Source: Methanobacteriaceae archaeon (GTDB taxonomy: Archaea > Methanobacteriota > Methanobacteria > Methanobacteriales > Methanobacteriaceae). Taken from it: DNA of 64,000 bases. Where the stretch lies: contig JACBOA010000002.1 of the NCBI GenBank assembly GCA_013403005.1, positions 15,001 through 79,000 of the forward strand. The letters run 5' to 3'. The notes beneath the pieces were generated by a model that was given only the letters and a program-made list of their open reading frames with translations, was not told where the DNA came from and made no database searches. Numbering within the stretch: the stretch's first letter is position 1; every line of letters begins with the position of its first letter. Position numbers and translations under genes: made by a program. Below are positions 18,556 to 27,301 of this stretch, in pieces.

Positions 18556-19806
18556 ATGCAAATAATTGCAGATGTGGGTGGTATACCCGGTAAAGACTGT
18601 AGAGGGTTCTGTAAATATTGCTATTTTCGCAAGGTTAAAGAAGGTGATCCTTTAGGATGCAGAACATGCCTCCCTGGTACTTTCGGATGCGAACAGTGCA
18701 CTTCAGGAGTCAGAGAACAAAAAAACGAATTTATACCTCCATTTATGGTTGTCAACTCCGTTAAAACATCAATTATGATGGGAAACTTCCCTGAAGAGGA
18801 TCTTAAAATCAACATCAGTGGTGGAGGAGATGTTAGTTGTTATCCTCACCTTCTGGATATCACTTCTGCATTTTCCCAGTGGGAAATTCCCATCCACCTG
18901 GGATACACCAGTGGAAAGGGTATCGATGATCCCCAGATGGCCACCAATCTCATTTCTCACGGAGTTGAAGAAGTAACCTTCACTGTTTTTTCCACCAATC
19001 CAGATCTAAGAAAAAATTGGATGGGTGATAAAAATCCACAAGCAGCCCTTGATGCTTTAAAATTGTTTTCAGAAGGTTGTGAAGTTCATGCCGCTGCAGT
19101 TATCGTTCCCGGAGTTAACGATGGAGAAGAGCTAAGAAGAACCTGCAGTGACCTGGAAGAGTGGGGTGCTAAGGCATTTATCCTGATGCGATTCGCCAAC
19201 TACCGCAACCAGGGCCTGATACTGAGAAACGAACCCATCATCGAAGGACTGGAACCACACAGTCTGCAGGAATTTGAGGAACTGGTGCGCAGTATAAATA
19301 AGGAATTCAACCTCAGAGTGACCGGCACCCCGGTATGCGACCCTGAAAACGATTCACCCTTTGCCTTGAGCCTAGAAAAAAATTGGGAATATCTGGACAT
19401 ATTATCCGAGGTTACCTCTGAAGCTACGGTCTTAACCAGTAAGGTAGCCAAACCCTATATTGAAAAAATATTCAATGCAATAGGGGCTTCAGATCTGGTT
19501 AATGTGGTGGCAGCAGATCAGGACATAGGCTGCCTAATAACCCAGCAAGATCTGGAAGATTTGGACCTTCAAGACCTTAAAGAAACCGTAATGATCCCTG
19601 GTAGAGCCTTTGTTCATGATAAGAAAGCCACTGAAATTTTAAGTAGAGATGGGGTGGAGCGTATTGTAGCCCGGGGTCCTGATAAACTCAGTGTTGATGG
19701 GGAAATGAGTGGCACACTAAGCCCTGAAGATGTGCTTAAAACAGAATTAATAGCATTCCAGGACCTCATAGAAGCCATAAACTTCTTTGGTGTAAGAAAA
19801 AAATAA
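18556..19806 (+). CDS. mmp10: MCR arginine methyltransferase Mmp10 (cobalamin radical SAM)
   Basis: Mmp10 C-methylates the active-site arginine of McrA (Arg271 here), using a radical SAM cluster and cobalamin. The CxxxCxxC motif is at Cys15, Cys19 and Cys22 (CRGFCKYC), very close to the N-terminus as in this family, with four more Cys at 35, 38, 45 and 48 that fit a second metal site. The 416-residue length is normal. It is divergent from the mcr operon, the usual genomic neighbour, and appears to be translated from a near-leaderless message. Confidence 0.93.
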   Translation: MQIIADVGGIPGKDCRGFCKYCYFRKVKEGDPLGCRTCLPGTFGCEQCTSGVREQKNEFIPPFMVVNSVKTSIMMGNFPEEDLKINISGGGDVSCYPHLLDITSAFSQWEIPIHLGYTSGKGIDDPQMATNLISHGVEEVTFTVFSTNPDLRKNWMGDKNPQAALDALKLFSEGCEVHAAAVIVPGVNDGEELRRTCSDLEEWGAKAFILMRFANYRNQGLILRNEPIIEGLEPHSLQEFEELVRSINKEFNLRVTGTPVCDPENDSPFALSLEKNWEYLDILSEVTSEATVLTSKVAKPYIEKIFNAIGASDLVNVVAADQDIGCLITQQDLEDLDLQDLKETVMIPGRAFVHDKKATEILSRDGVERIVARGPDKLSVDGEMSGTLSPEDVLKTELIAFQDLIEAINFFGVRKK

Positions 19807-19888
19807 TATAATAATAAAATTGGAATTATGTGGAATTAACCCAATTAGAAGTTAAAATATATCTTTATTATAAGGAATTAACCTAATT

Positions 19889-19912
19889 TTTTATCAGAAA
19901 TTTTATCAGAAA
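19889..19912. repeat. Exact 12-bp tandem duplication
   Basis: TTTTATCAGAAA occurs twice head to tail in the gap between mmp10 and the second radical SAM gene. Confidence 0.7.
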
Positions 19913-20006
19913 ATTTTTTGTATGGAAATTCATATAAATGAAATTCAAATAACACATAATCAAATAGATAACGAATTATATTCATCTTAATCTTCTAATT
20001 TGTGAT

Positions 20007-21365
20007 ATGATGGAGCATAAACTGAAAATAACTGTTTTAACCCCTGAGTTCTATAGTTACGGTGCTCTTTTAATTGCGGGTTTACTGCAAAAATATGGTT
20101 ACCCTGTAAAATTGCAGAAAGGATTTAAGGAAGATGTTGATGCAGATATTGTTTTTATAAGCTTACAATCAACCATACACCTTTTGAAATATCAGGAAGA
20201 ACTGAAAGCCATCCCTGCCTTTAAGATAGTAGGAGGGCCAGTTACACTTTCCCCTGAACTGATTTTTAAGTGCCTACCCGTAGATCTGGTGGTGGTGGGA
20301 GAGGGTGAAAATACCCTATATAATATATTAAGGGTTTTTGAAAAGAAATCCACCAGTGATGTTTTCGCCTTAAAAGGTTCTGATTTCAAATATTTAGAAG
20401 GAGTAGCTTTCAAAGAAGATGATAGGATTACTATCACTGGTCAAACTTCACCTGCACCTTTAGAAAAGAATTTGTCAATGGTGCCTCCAGATATTTCCTC
20501 TGAAAATATCAGGGGGGCTAATGTTTACTTGGAAACACATCGCGGATGCCCTGGTAACTGTGGATTCTGTGGAGTGCCGTGTTTCTTTGGTAGAGAAGTG
20601 AGAAGCCGCCCATTAGAAGACATCTTAACTGAAGTTAAACATTTCCTGAAAAATGGTGCACGGAAAATAGCCATTAGCGGTGGAACAGGTTCTCTTTATG
20701 GAAGTAGCAAATTCAAAAATGTGGATGAAGAAGCCTTTGTTAAGCTCTTAAAAGAGATATCGAAACTTACAGGACCCAAAAATCTTACCATACCTGATGT
20801 CAGGGTGGATTTAATCAGTGATGATATTTTGGAGGCTATCAGCAAATACACTAATGGATGGGTTTTCTTTGGGATTGAATCAGGCAGTGACCGCATTCTT
20901 CGCCATATGAAAAAGGGCATAACCGTGGAGCAAGTTCGTGAAGCAGTTGATATGGCCCGTGAGCAGGGGATAAAGACTGCGGGTTCATTTATTGTTGCTT
21001 ATCCTGGAGAGGAAGAGGATGACTTCCAGGATACATTGGATCTGGCGGATGAGTTAATGCTGGATGATTATTTCATTAGTATCGCTGAACCTATCCCTGG
21101 AACTGATTTAGGCAATGAAATAGCTGATTTAGATCTGGAAGATAATATTCTTTTCCAGGAAAGCCAGAAATATAAAAGACATAACTTCAGTCTGGCTGAA
21201 GAAAGAGCACTGGATCTTATGATTGAATCATATGTGTTTAGAAGTTATCCCATCCCCATGACTCAGAATCTATTATCTAACCTTATAGATGAGGTCCGAT
21301 CACAAGGAGAACATATAAAAAGAGTTACTGAGTTGATTAAAAACAATAAACTCTCCAAAAAATAG
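20007..21365 (+). CDS. B12-binding radical SAM protein, likely MCR glutamine methyltransferase
   Basis: A 452-residue protein with an N-terminal B12-binding domain (about 6-110: ITVLTPEFYSYGALLIAGLL, VVVGEGE) and a radical SAM barrel starting with CPGNCGFC (Cys181, Cys185, Cys188). This is the organisation of class B methylases. The family is found beside mcr genes in many methanogens, and a member (MgmA) has been shown to C-methylate the active-site glutamine of McrA, which is Gln401 here. The fit of family, location and target residue supports that role, but assignment to MgmA rather than another methylase of the family is inference. Confidence 0.8.
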   Translation: MMEHKLKITVLTPEFYSYGALLIAGLLQKYGYPVKLQKGFKEDVDADIVFISLQSTIHLLKYQEELKAIPAFKIVGGPVTLSPELIFKCLPVDLVVVGEGENTLYNILRVFEKKSTSDVFALKGSDFKYLEGVAFKEDDRITITGQTSPAPLEKNLSMVPPDISSENIRGANVYLETHRGCPGNCGFCGVPCFFGREVRSRPLEDILTEVKHFLKNGARKIAISGGTGSLYGSSKFKNVDEEAFVKLLKEISKLTGPKNLTIPDVRVDLISDDILEAISKYTNGWVFFGIESGSDRILRHMKKGITVEQVREAVDMAREQGIKTAGSFIVAYPGEEEDDFQDTLDLADELMLDDYFISIAEPIPGTDLGNEIADLDLEDNILFQESQKYKRHNFSLAEERALDLMIESYVFRSYPIPMTQNLLSNLIDEVRSQGEHIKRVTELIKNNKLSKK

Positions 21366-21531
21366 ATCCTCCAGTTGATCCAATTGATCCTCCAATTTTC
21401 AAATCAGAAATAAAAATCCGAAATAACTCAATGAGACTATTTTATATAGAAACTTTATTGGAAAACTTTACTTTTTATTGAACTTTTTGGAAATATATGG
21501 AAAAATAAATTCTCATAAAGTATTGATTACC

Positions 21532-22218
21532 TCAAAAGTTAAACACATCCCCAGCAGCGCATTCTGCATATGAATTAGAAAACCTACTGCGGATTTCATC
21601 CTTTCTCTGGGTGCAATGACAGGGCACTACCAGATCTATTCCATCCAACATATCTAATTCCCTGGAATCGTGCAACCCCCCAATAAGGGCTTTCACTTCA
21701 CCTTCACCAATATTTCGAGCATTTTTTATTATACTTTTTAAATCAGGATGAGCACATCCTGTTATAATGACCTTTCCCATCCCTTCACCAATTTCTACCA
21801 CCATAGACTGCTCTTTTATCTTTTTTCCTAATTCTCCAGTTGTCCACACACCATCAGTTATACTCTGAGACTGTTCAATTTCCAAGATTTCTGATCTATT
21901 TCTTATTTCACTTTTTAGGTTTTTAGAAAATGATTTTAAGAGAATAACCTTTGGATTTTTCATTAAGGGCAATATGTGGGTTATCCCACCCATGTGATCC
22001 CAGTGGTCATGGGAAAGCACTACCATATCTATTTCTTCAACTTTTACCTCCGCTGCTTGGAGATTATGTAGTAACACATTACCATCCCAACCCGTATCAA
22101 AAAGTAATGTAGAGTCATTAAACTCCACCAGGCTGGAAAATCCCCAGCCAGCCTTAAAACCTGGGTGACAGTTATTGTCGTATAACACAGTAATTTTCAG
22201 GGAACCCTTCTTGTTCAT
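21532..22218 (-). CDS. MBL-fold metallo-hydrolase
   Basis: A 228-residue metallo-beta-lactamase-fold protein with the metal motif VLSHDHWDHMGG, a later TGCAHPD and a C-terminal VPCHCTQ. The order resembles the group annotated as 7,8-dihydropterin-6-methyl-4-(beta-D-ribofuranosyl)aminobenzene 5'-phosphate synthase-like (methanopterin pathway) enzymes, but those names are loosely applied. It is at the downstream edge of the Fe-S/NifX gene cluster on the same strand as the CDF-NifX fusion, and such hydrolases often accompany those clusters. Confidence 0.75.
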   Translation of the reverse strand: MNKKGSLKITVLYDNNCHPGFKAGWGFSSLVEFNDSTLLFDTGWDGNVLLHNLQAAEVKVEEIDMVVLSHDHWDHMGGITHILPLMKNPKVILLKSFSKNLKSEIRNRSEILEIEQSQSITDGVWTTGELGKKIKEQSMVVEIGEGMGKVIITGCAHPDLKSIIKNARNIGEGEVKALIGGLHDSRELDMLDGIDLVVPCHCTQRKDEIRSRFSNSYAECAAGDVFNF

Positions 22219-22280
22219 GTGATCGTGCGCTCCGGGAATGATTTTCTCTTAATGAATTTTTTTCTCTAATTATGATTATT

Positions 22281-22306
22281 TTATTATTGTACTTTATTAT
22301 TGTACT
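22281..22306. repeat. Exact 13-bp tandem duplication across a stop codon
   Basis: TTATTATTGTACT occurs twice head to tail; the right copy contains the stop codon of the CDF-NifX fusion gene (22297-22299 on the minus strand), the left copy lies outside the gene. Confidence 0.75.
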
Positions 22307-23538
22307 TTCAGATCTATAGAGTTTTTCATTATTTCTTCAAGGTTATCTCCTTTTGGAGGTAAAAAACGAATGAAAGACTCTGAAAGAACATATTTAGGAC
22401 CTTCACCCATTTCTTTAGTTAAAATAATATCAACATTTTCTCTTGCCAGAAATTCAGCAGTTTTTATCCCCCTCTTTTTTTCTATTTCATATGCTGGATT
22501 ATTTTTTATCTGGTAAGTTTCTATCTCCCCCTTACTAACATCCCATATAAAGAAATAGGGTATCTTTCCAAAATGTTTGGATGGAATTGATTTAAGACCA
22601 TTATTATTTTCAACAGCGATTGCAAACCTAATTTTATCCTTTTTCACGGGCTCTACATGCACCATCAATGTTTCAAGCTTTTTTACCTCTTTTTTAACCA
22701 TTTTTTCCACTTCAGTGGAAATTTCATGTGCTTTTTCCACTGACATCTCTTTTTTAGTTTCCAGGTGGAGTTCTGCAAATATGTAAGGTCCTGAACTCCT
22801 CACTTTGACTTCATGAACCCCTTCCACACCATTAACAGATAAAGCCAGTTCTTTTATTTTTCCAACGGTTTCAGGATCCAGAGTAGCGTCAAGAAGCACC
22901 AATATCGCATTTTTTCCGATTTTTAAACCCATCCAAATAATCAATAAGGATACCACTACTCCAGCAACACCTTGAAGGCTTAGATAACCAATATATGATG
23001 CCAGTATACTTGCAAAAACCAGTGCAGATGAAAAAACATCAATTAAGCTATGTTTAGAGTCACCTAAAAGGGCTGGTGATCCTATTTCATCACCTATCTG
23101 TTTTTCGTAACGGGAAAGTAGGAAAGATACAATTACTGCAATAGCAGCAACTATAATGGCAATAAAGGGCATTTTTAAAGGTTGAGGATCAATTATTCCC
23201 TGAAAAGACTCCATGATAATTTCCAGACCACCAATTACAATTACCACTGCAATAATAAGCGAGGACATGGTCTCTGCTTTGTAGTAACCATACGGGAATC
23301 TCTGGTCCGGTTTCCTCTGGGAAAGTTTAAGACCGATATAAACAGCTAGAGAAGCAAATATATCGGAAAAGGAATGGATTGAATCTGCAATGAGAGCTAC
23401 ACTTCCAGATAATAATCCAAAAATGCCTTTGATTACACTTAAAAAGAGGTTAGTTAATATGGCATATTTGGCTGCCCTTTCACCTTTTTTTAAACGTTCT
23501 TTGCCACCTTTTAGGTTACTAGAATTTTTTTTGACCAT
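22297..23538 (-). CDS. Cation diffusion facilitator fused to a NifX-like cofactor-binding domain
   Basis: A 413-residue fusion. Residues about 20-300 are a CDF exporter with six membrane helices, metal sites in ADSIHSFSD and GDSKHSLIDVF, and the cytoplasmic dimerisation domain. Residues about 300-400 are a dinitrogenase FeMo-cofactor-binding (NifX/NifB/ORP-type) domain: KIRFAIAVENNNGLKSIPSKHFGKIPYFFIWDV...GIKTAEFLARENVDIILTKEMGEGP. The exporter probably moves Fe2+, Zn2+ or Mn2+ out of the cell, and the added domain may sense an Fe-S or metal cofactor. Neighbouring genes encode free copies of the same domain. Confidence 0.88.
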   Translation of the reverse strand: MVKKNSSNLKGGKERLKKGERAAKYAILTNLFLSVIKGIFGLLSGSVALIADSIHSFSDIFASLAVYIGLKLSQRKPDQRFPYGYYKAETMSSLIIAVVIVIGGLEIIMESFQGIIDPQPLKMPFIAIIVAAIAVIVSFLLSRYEKQIGDEIGSPALLGDSKHSLIDVFSSALVFASILASYIGYLSLQGVAGVVVSLLIIWMGLKIGKNAILVLLDATLDPETVGKIKELALSVNGVEGVHEVKVRSSGPYIFAELHLETKKEMSVEKAHEISTEVEKMVKKEVKKLETLMVHVEPVKKDKIRFAIAVENNNGLKSIPSKHFGKIPYFFIWDVSKGEIETYQIKNNPAYEIEKKRGIKTAEFLARENVDIILTKEMGEGPKYVLSESFIRFLPPKGDNLEEIMKNSIDLKVQ

Positions 23539-23603
23539 TCTTATATTGCCTCGTCATCTTATATTCAATACATCTTATTCAATACCGGTTAATAGATTGG
23601 TTG

Positions 23604-24539
23604 TTAATACAGAGGAATGTTTTGCATCTGAAACAGACAATTTTCCATTATCTGTTTGAATATGGGTCTAAAATTTTTTTCATAAACTACAGCAGGTTTT
23701 AAATTTACCAGTGCCCTTACGAATCTGACATCATATGGAATCAAACCTAATACTGGAATTTGGTTGGTTTTGAAGTAGTCCTGTAGATGAGCTGTGAAGT
23801 CTCTGTTGATTCCCCAGCGGTTAATTACCGCTGCGCAGGGAATGTTAAAATGATCAACCAGTTCTATGGCTCTTTTAAGATCCCAGAAGGCCGCAGGAGT
23901 AGGTTCAGTTACCAATATTACATAATCACTGCCCCTTACAGAGGCAATAACTGGACATCCAATACCTGCAGCCGCATCCAAAATCATATAATCTGCCTGG
24001 ATATCTTCTGCAATTTTAGAAGCCCTTATACGAAGTTCGTTTACCACCTTACCAGAACCAGATTCCCCTATTTTAAGCTGTCCAGAGACTATAGGAAACC
24101 CATACTGTGTTTTTCCAACACCCAAACTGCCGTTTTCAACCTTTTTAAGAGTAAGAGCCCCAGTTGGGCAGGCTAATTCGCAAGCACCACATCCCACACA
24201 TAATAATTCATTTATTTCAGGCAGTTCTTCCTCCTGGTTCCAGGTGATTGCTGAGTATTTGCAAGCTTCTACACATTTTCTAAGACCCTGACATTTGGGG
24301 CAGAATTTAAGTGACTGGCATTTCTCTTTTGATAGTTGGATTTTTTCCCCGGTTATCAGTGATTCCCAATTATCAAAATTTTCTTCATATAAACCTAAAA
24401 CAAGAGCTAAATTAGGGGCATCAGCATCACAGTCAACTGCCACTATTTTATTATCTTTTGCCAGCATTACAGATAATGAAGCAGCTAAAGTGCTTTTACC
24501 CGCGCCCCCTTTCCCTGATAGTACAGTGATGGTTTTCAT
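23604..24539 (-). CDS. MinD/ParA-like ATPase with inserted ferredoxin domain
   Basis: A 311-residue ATPase with the deviant Walker A SGKGGAGKST at residues 6-15 and an inserted two-cluster region (about 72-112: CQSLKFCPKCQGLRKCVEAC, then CVGCGACELACPTGAL). This is the MinD-type protein pair found in ORP (orange protein) clusters of anaerobes. The ATG overlaps the stop of the upstream paralogue by four bases (ATGA), so the two are made together and probably act as a heterodimer. A role in metal-cluster assembly is suggested by the neighbours. Confidence 0.85.
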   Translation of the reverse strand: MKTITVLSGKGGAGKSTLAASLSVMLAKDNKIVAVDCDADAPNLALVLGLYEENFDNWESLITGEKIQLSKEKCQSLKFCPKCQGLRKCVEACKYSAITWNQEEELPEINELLCVGCGACELACPTGALTLKKVENGSLGVGKTQYGFPIVSGQLKIGESGSGKVVNELRIRASKIAEDIQADYMILDAAAGIGCPVIASVRGSDYVILVTEPTPAAFWDLKRAIELVDHFNIPCAAVINRWGINRDFTAHLQDYFKTNQIPVLGLIPYDVRFVRALVNLKPAVVYEKNFRPIFKQIMENCLFQMQNIPLY

Positions 24540-25444
24540 TTTTGTAATCCGCCTTCTTGACCTTCATGATTTAGTTTACTTACTAAAGTATTGGCAAGTT
24601 CTTCAATATTTTTATGAACCACTGGTTGACCTCGAGAGTGTTTTTTCAATATATCTCGTTCGTATGGAATTTTCTGAATTATTGAAACATCATTATTCTT
24701 GGAAGCATTTTCGATAAGATCCAGATTGCCTACATCATATTTGTTAACGATTATCTGTGTGGGTAACTCCATGATTTTTAAAAGTTGAAGGATCAATTCC
24801 AAGTCATGTTTTCCTAGAGGAGTTGGTTCTGTTACTGCTAGGGCCAGATCCACGCCAATCATTGCGGAAATAACATTACAATGCGTTCCTGCAGCAGTGT
24901 CAATAAGGATGCAGTCATAATCTGAAGCCAGTGCATCAGCGTATTCTCTGGTGGCATTGACCACCAGGGATGTGGTTTCACAACCAACATCCATCTCCCC
25001 CCAGATGAGAAGGAGATTATATTTATCTCTTTCTTTATTTGTTCTAGTGGGCAGTTGAGATTCACCCTGATAAATAGCTCCGATAACCTTTCGACCCTCA
25101 CTCAGGGCTCCGGAAGAACATACCAAGAGACAGGCCCCGCAACCGTTGCACTGGCGAGTGACTATGAATGGGTATTTATCTTTAACCATTACTACTGCGT
25201 TTTCCTTGCATACGTCAGCACAACAGCCACACTTTATGCATTTTTCCTGATTAAATCTAGGAAGCAGTGCATGGACATCTTTAACCTTTTCACGGGTTGT
25301 GGAGAGGATAATATGATCATCAGGGCATTCAACATCAGCATCAACCAGCAATAGTCTATTTTCTTTTGAGAGTTCAAGGGCTAAAGCTGTTGATATAGTT
25401 GATTTCCCTGTGCCTCCTTTTCCTCCTGTTACAGCAATTTTCAT
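24536..25444 (-). CDS. MinD/ParA-like ATPase with ferredoxin domain, partner copy
   Basis: A 302-residue paralogue of the next gene, with Walker A GGKGGTGKST and two 4Fe-4S motifs (CIKCGCCADVCKENA and CNGCGACLLVCSSGA). I chose the ATG at 25444 because GAAGGA is eight bases upstream; an in-frame TTG at 25459 lies inside that ribosome site. It ends in translational overlap with its partner. The pair matches orp3/orp4-type ATPases of sulfate reducers by domain order. Confidence 0.85.
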   Translation of the reverse strand: MKIAVTGGKGGTGKSTISTALALELSKENRLLLVDADVECPDDHIILSTTREKVKDVHALLPRFNQEKCIKCGCCADVCKENAVVMVKDKYPFIVTRQCNGCGACLLVCSSGALSEGRKVIGAIYQGESQLPTRTNKERDKYNLLLIWGEMDVGCETTSLVVNATREYADALASDYDCILIDTAAGTHCNVISAMIGVDLALAVTEPTPLGKHDLELILQLLKIMELPTQIIVNKYDVGNLDLIENASKNNDVSIIQKIPYERDILKKHSRGQPVVHKNIEELANTLVSKLNHEGQEGGLQK

Positions 25445-25563
25445 AAGAAATTCCTTCAATTATGCACTAATTTCACTTTTTTGGATTTTTGGCGATTTAT
25501 TTGAATCTGTATTTGATTCGTGGAAATAATACGTTAAATTCAAAGATCTATATTTGACTGTAA

Positions 25564-25956
25564 TTATCCTCTTCCTCCCTTTCTTGCTCCCATGCCGGTT
25601 CTGCGTCCCCGGGCAGATGGGTCTAAATTTTGCAGTTTTCCCTGGGATAGGAGAGTTAAATTTTCTTCTACTGTGCCTGGGACCATCTGGTAGGTTTTTA
25701 TATCCAGTTGTTTTAAAACTTCAAAGGCGTTAGGACCAACAGATCCTGATATAATAGCCTCTGCCCCTTCATCTCCAACCATTCGGGCAGTTTTTATACC
25801 TGCACCACCTTCAGTTGTAGTGGGATTTGGTATTATCTTAAAATCTTTAAAATCCCCATCCACTAAATCTAATACTATTAAATGGGAACATCTTCCAAAT
25901 ACAGGACTGGCCTGTGAATCCAGACTTCCTCCACTGGCAGCTATTGCTACTTTCAT
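25564..25956 (-). CDS. NifX/ORP-like cofactor-binding protein
   Basis: A 130-residue dinitrogenase iron-molybdenum cofactor-binding domain protein: MKVAIAASGGSLDSQASPVFGRCSHLIVLDL then GGAGIKTARMVGDEGAEAIISGSVGPNAFEVLKQL. The C-terminus is basic and Gly-rich (GRRTGMGARKGG). Relatives bind Fe-S or Mo-Cu clusters. The ATG at 25956 has GGTGA five bases upstream. It sits nine bases after the Mrp ATPase gene and is probably its client or partner. Confidence 0.85.
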   Translation of the reverse strand: MKVAIAASGGSLDSQASPVFGRCSHLIVLDLVDGDFKDFKIIPNPTTTEGGAGIKTARMVGDEGAEAIISGSVGPNAFEVLKQLDIKTYQMVPGTVEENLTLLSQGKLQNLDPSARGRRTGMGARKGGRG

Positions 25957-25967
25957 CAAATCACCTC

Positions 25968-26816
25968 TTATTTACAAACCTTATCTTCAATTTTGGAAAC
26001 TATTTCCAAGAACTTTTTTGACATTTCAGACTCTGGATCTGCAAGAACAAATGGTTTCCCCTGATCTGAATCTTCCCTAACACATGTTTCCAGAGGTAGG
26101 TTTCCTAGATAGGGTATTTCCAATTCTTCTGCAAGTTCTGTTCCTTCGCCTTTTCCAAAAATTTCAATCTCTTCTTTACAATGGGGGCAAATGAAACCAG
26201 ACATGTTTTCTATGATTCCTAAAATGGGAATTTTAAGTCCTTTAACCATGTTTACACATTTTCTAACATCTTCACCGGCAACTGCCTGGGGGGTGGTAAC
26301 CATTACCACTCCATCCAGTGGACTGATGGATTGTAAAACTGTTAAAGGTTCGTCTCCAGTTCCCGGTGGATTATCAATGATTAAAATGTCCAGTTTGCCC
26401 CATGAAACATCAGATAAAAACTGTCTTATGGCACCGGTCTTTTTGGGGCCCCTCCAAATTATGGGGGATCCTTTGGAAGGTAACATGAATTCTATTGATA
26501 AAACATCCAGATTCTCTCGCACTTTAAGGGGTAATATGCCCAGTGGGGATTGTTCTAAAATTGCGTTTTCAACACCTAACATATGGGGAACATCCGGACC
26601 GTGCAGATCCACATCCATTAAACCTGTGCGATAGCCTTTTAAAGCAAATGCCATTGCTAGGTTTACAGCTATGGTTGATTTCCCCACCCCTCCTTTACCA
26701 CTCATGACAGCAATTTTATGTTTTATATTGCTCAGCCGCTTTACTATGGCGATGTCCTGTTGCATTATGAGTTTTTTCTGTTCTTTTTCTGAAATTGTTT
26801 CTTCTTCTGCTTTCAA
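25968..26816 (-). CDS. Mrp/Nbp35 family Fe-S scaffold ATPase
   Basis: A cytoplasmic P-loop ATPase with Walker A MSGKGGVGKST, the switch DVDLHGPDVPHMLG and the C-terminal CxxC (FICPHCKEE) that binds a bridging 4Fe-4S cluster in ApbC/Nbp35 proteins. It carries and transfers Fe-S clusters to target enzymes. No ATG start fits; a TTG at 26816 has GAGG about nine bases upstream, and a second TTG five codons earlier (26831) is the alternative. It is in a row with two NifX-like genes on the same strand. Confidence 0.9.
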   Translation of the reverse strand: MKAEEETISEKEQKKLIMQQDIAIVKRLSNIKHKIAVMSGKGGVGKSTIAVNLAMAFALKGYRTGLMDVDLHGPDVPHMLGVENAILEQSPLGILPLKVRENLDVLSIEFMLPSKGSPIIWRGPKKTGAIRQFLSDVSWGKLDILIIDNPPGTGDEPLTVLQSISPLDGVVMVTTPQAVAGEDVRKCVNMVKGLKIPILGIIENMSGFICPHCKEEIEIFGKGEGTELAEELEIPYLGNLPLETCVREDSDQGKPFVLADPESEMSKKFLEIVSKIEDKVCK

Positions 26817-26903
26817 AGGATCATCCCTCAACTCTGATAATTAATACTTTAACCTGTCTAATCCCACATTGATTATTCCCACGTGGATTATAATATATTC
26901 CAG

Positions 26904-27275
26904 TTAAATGTGACCGTCTGAACAGGCAGAACCCATGCTGGCCTGTTTTAATTTTCCTTCCACCCAATCCTGCAGAGCTTGAATAACTGTCCCTGATGCT
27001 CCAGTATACACTTCAATCCCTGAATTTTGGAGCATTTGAACAGCTTTAGGTCCTAAATTGCCGCACAAAAGCTTTTTAGCACCTGAACCAGCTATGAATT
27101 CACCAGGAGTCATGTTACCCCCTAGATGTTTGGCTCTGCTCTCTGTAATCTGAAAATCTTCTATTTTGTCATCTTCGTAGTTGATTAAAACAAAGTAAGG
27201 GGTTTTCCCCAAGTGTTGGGATATTTTACCTTTTAAACCCTCCTGGTCCAGACTGGGAACGCATATCAATACCAT
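26904..27275 (-). CDS. NifX/ORP-like cofactor-binding protein, second copy
   Basis: A 123-residue protein of the same cofactor-binding fold: VLICVPSLDQEGLKGKISQHLGKTPYFVLINYEDDKIEDFQI and GAKKLLCGNLGPKAVQMLQNSGIEVYTG. It ends with SACSDGHI. The sequence is closer to the domain fused to the CDF transporter (GKTPYFVLI against GKIPYFFIW) than to the other free copy. GGGAGGTC precedes the ATG. It follows the DUF134 gene closely on the same strand. Confidence 0.85.
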   Translation of the reverse strand: MVLICVPSLDQEGLKGKISQHLGKTPYFVLINYEDDKIEDFQITESRAKHLGGNMTPGEFIAGSGAKKLLCGNLGPKAVQMLQNSGIEVYTGASGTVIQALQDWVEGKLKQASMGSACSDGHI

Positions 27276-27301
27276 TTATAAGACCTCCCTTTAAGAATGG
27301 T

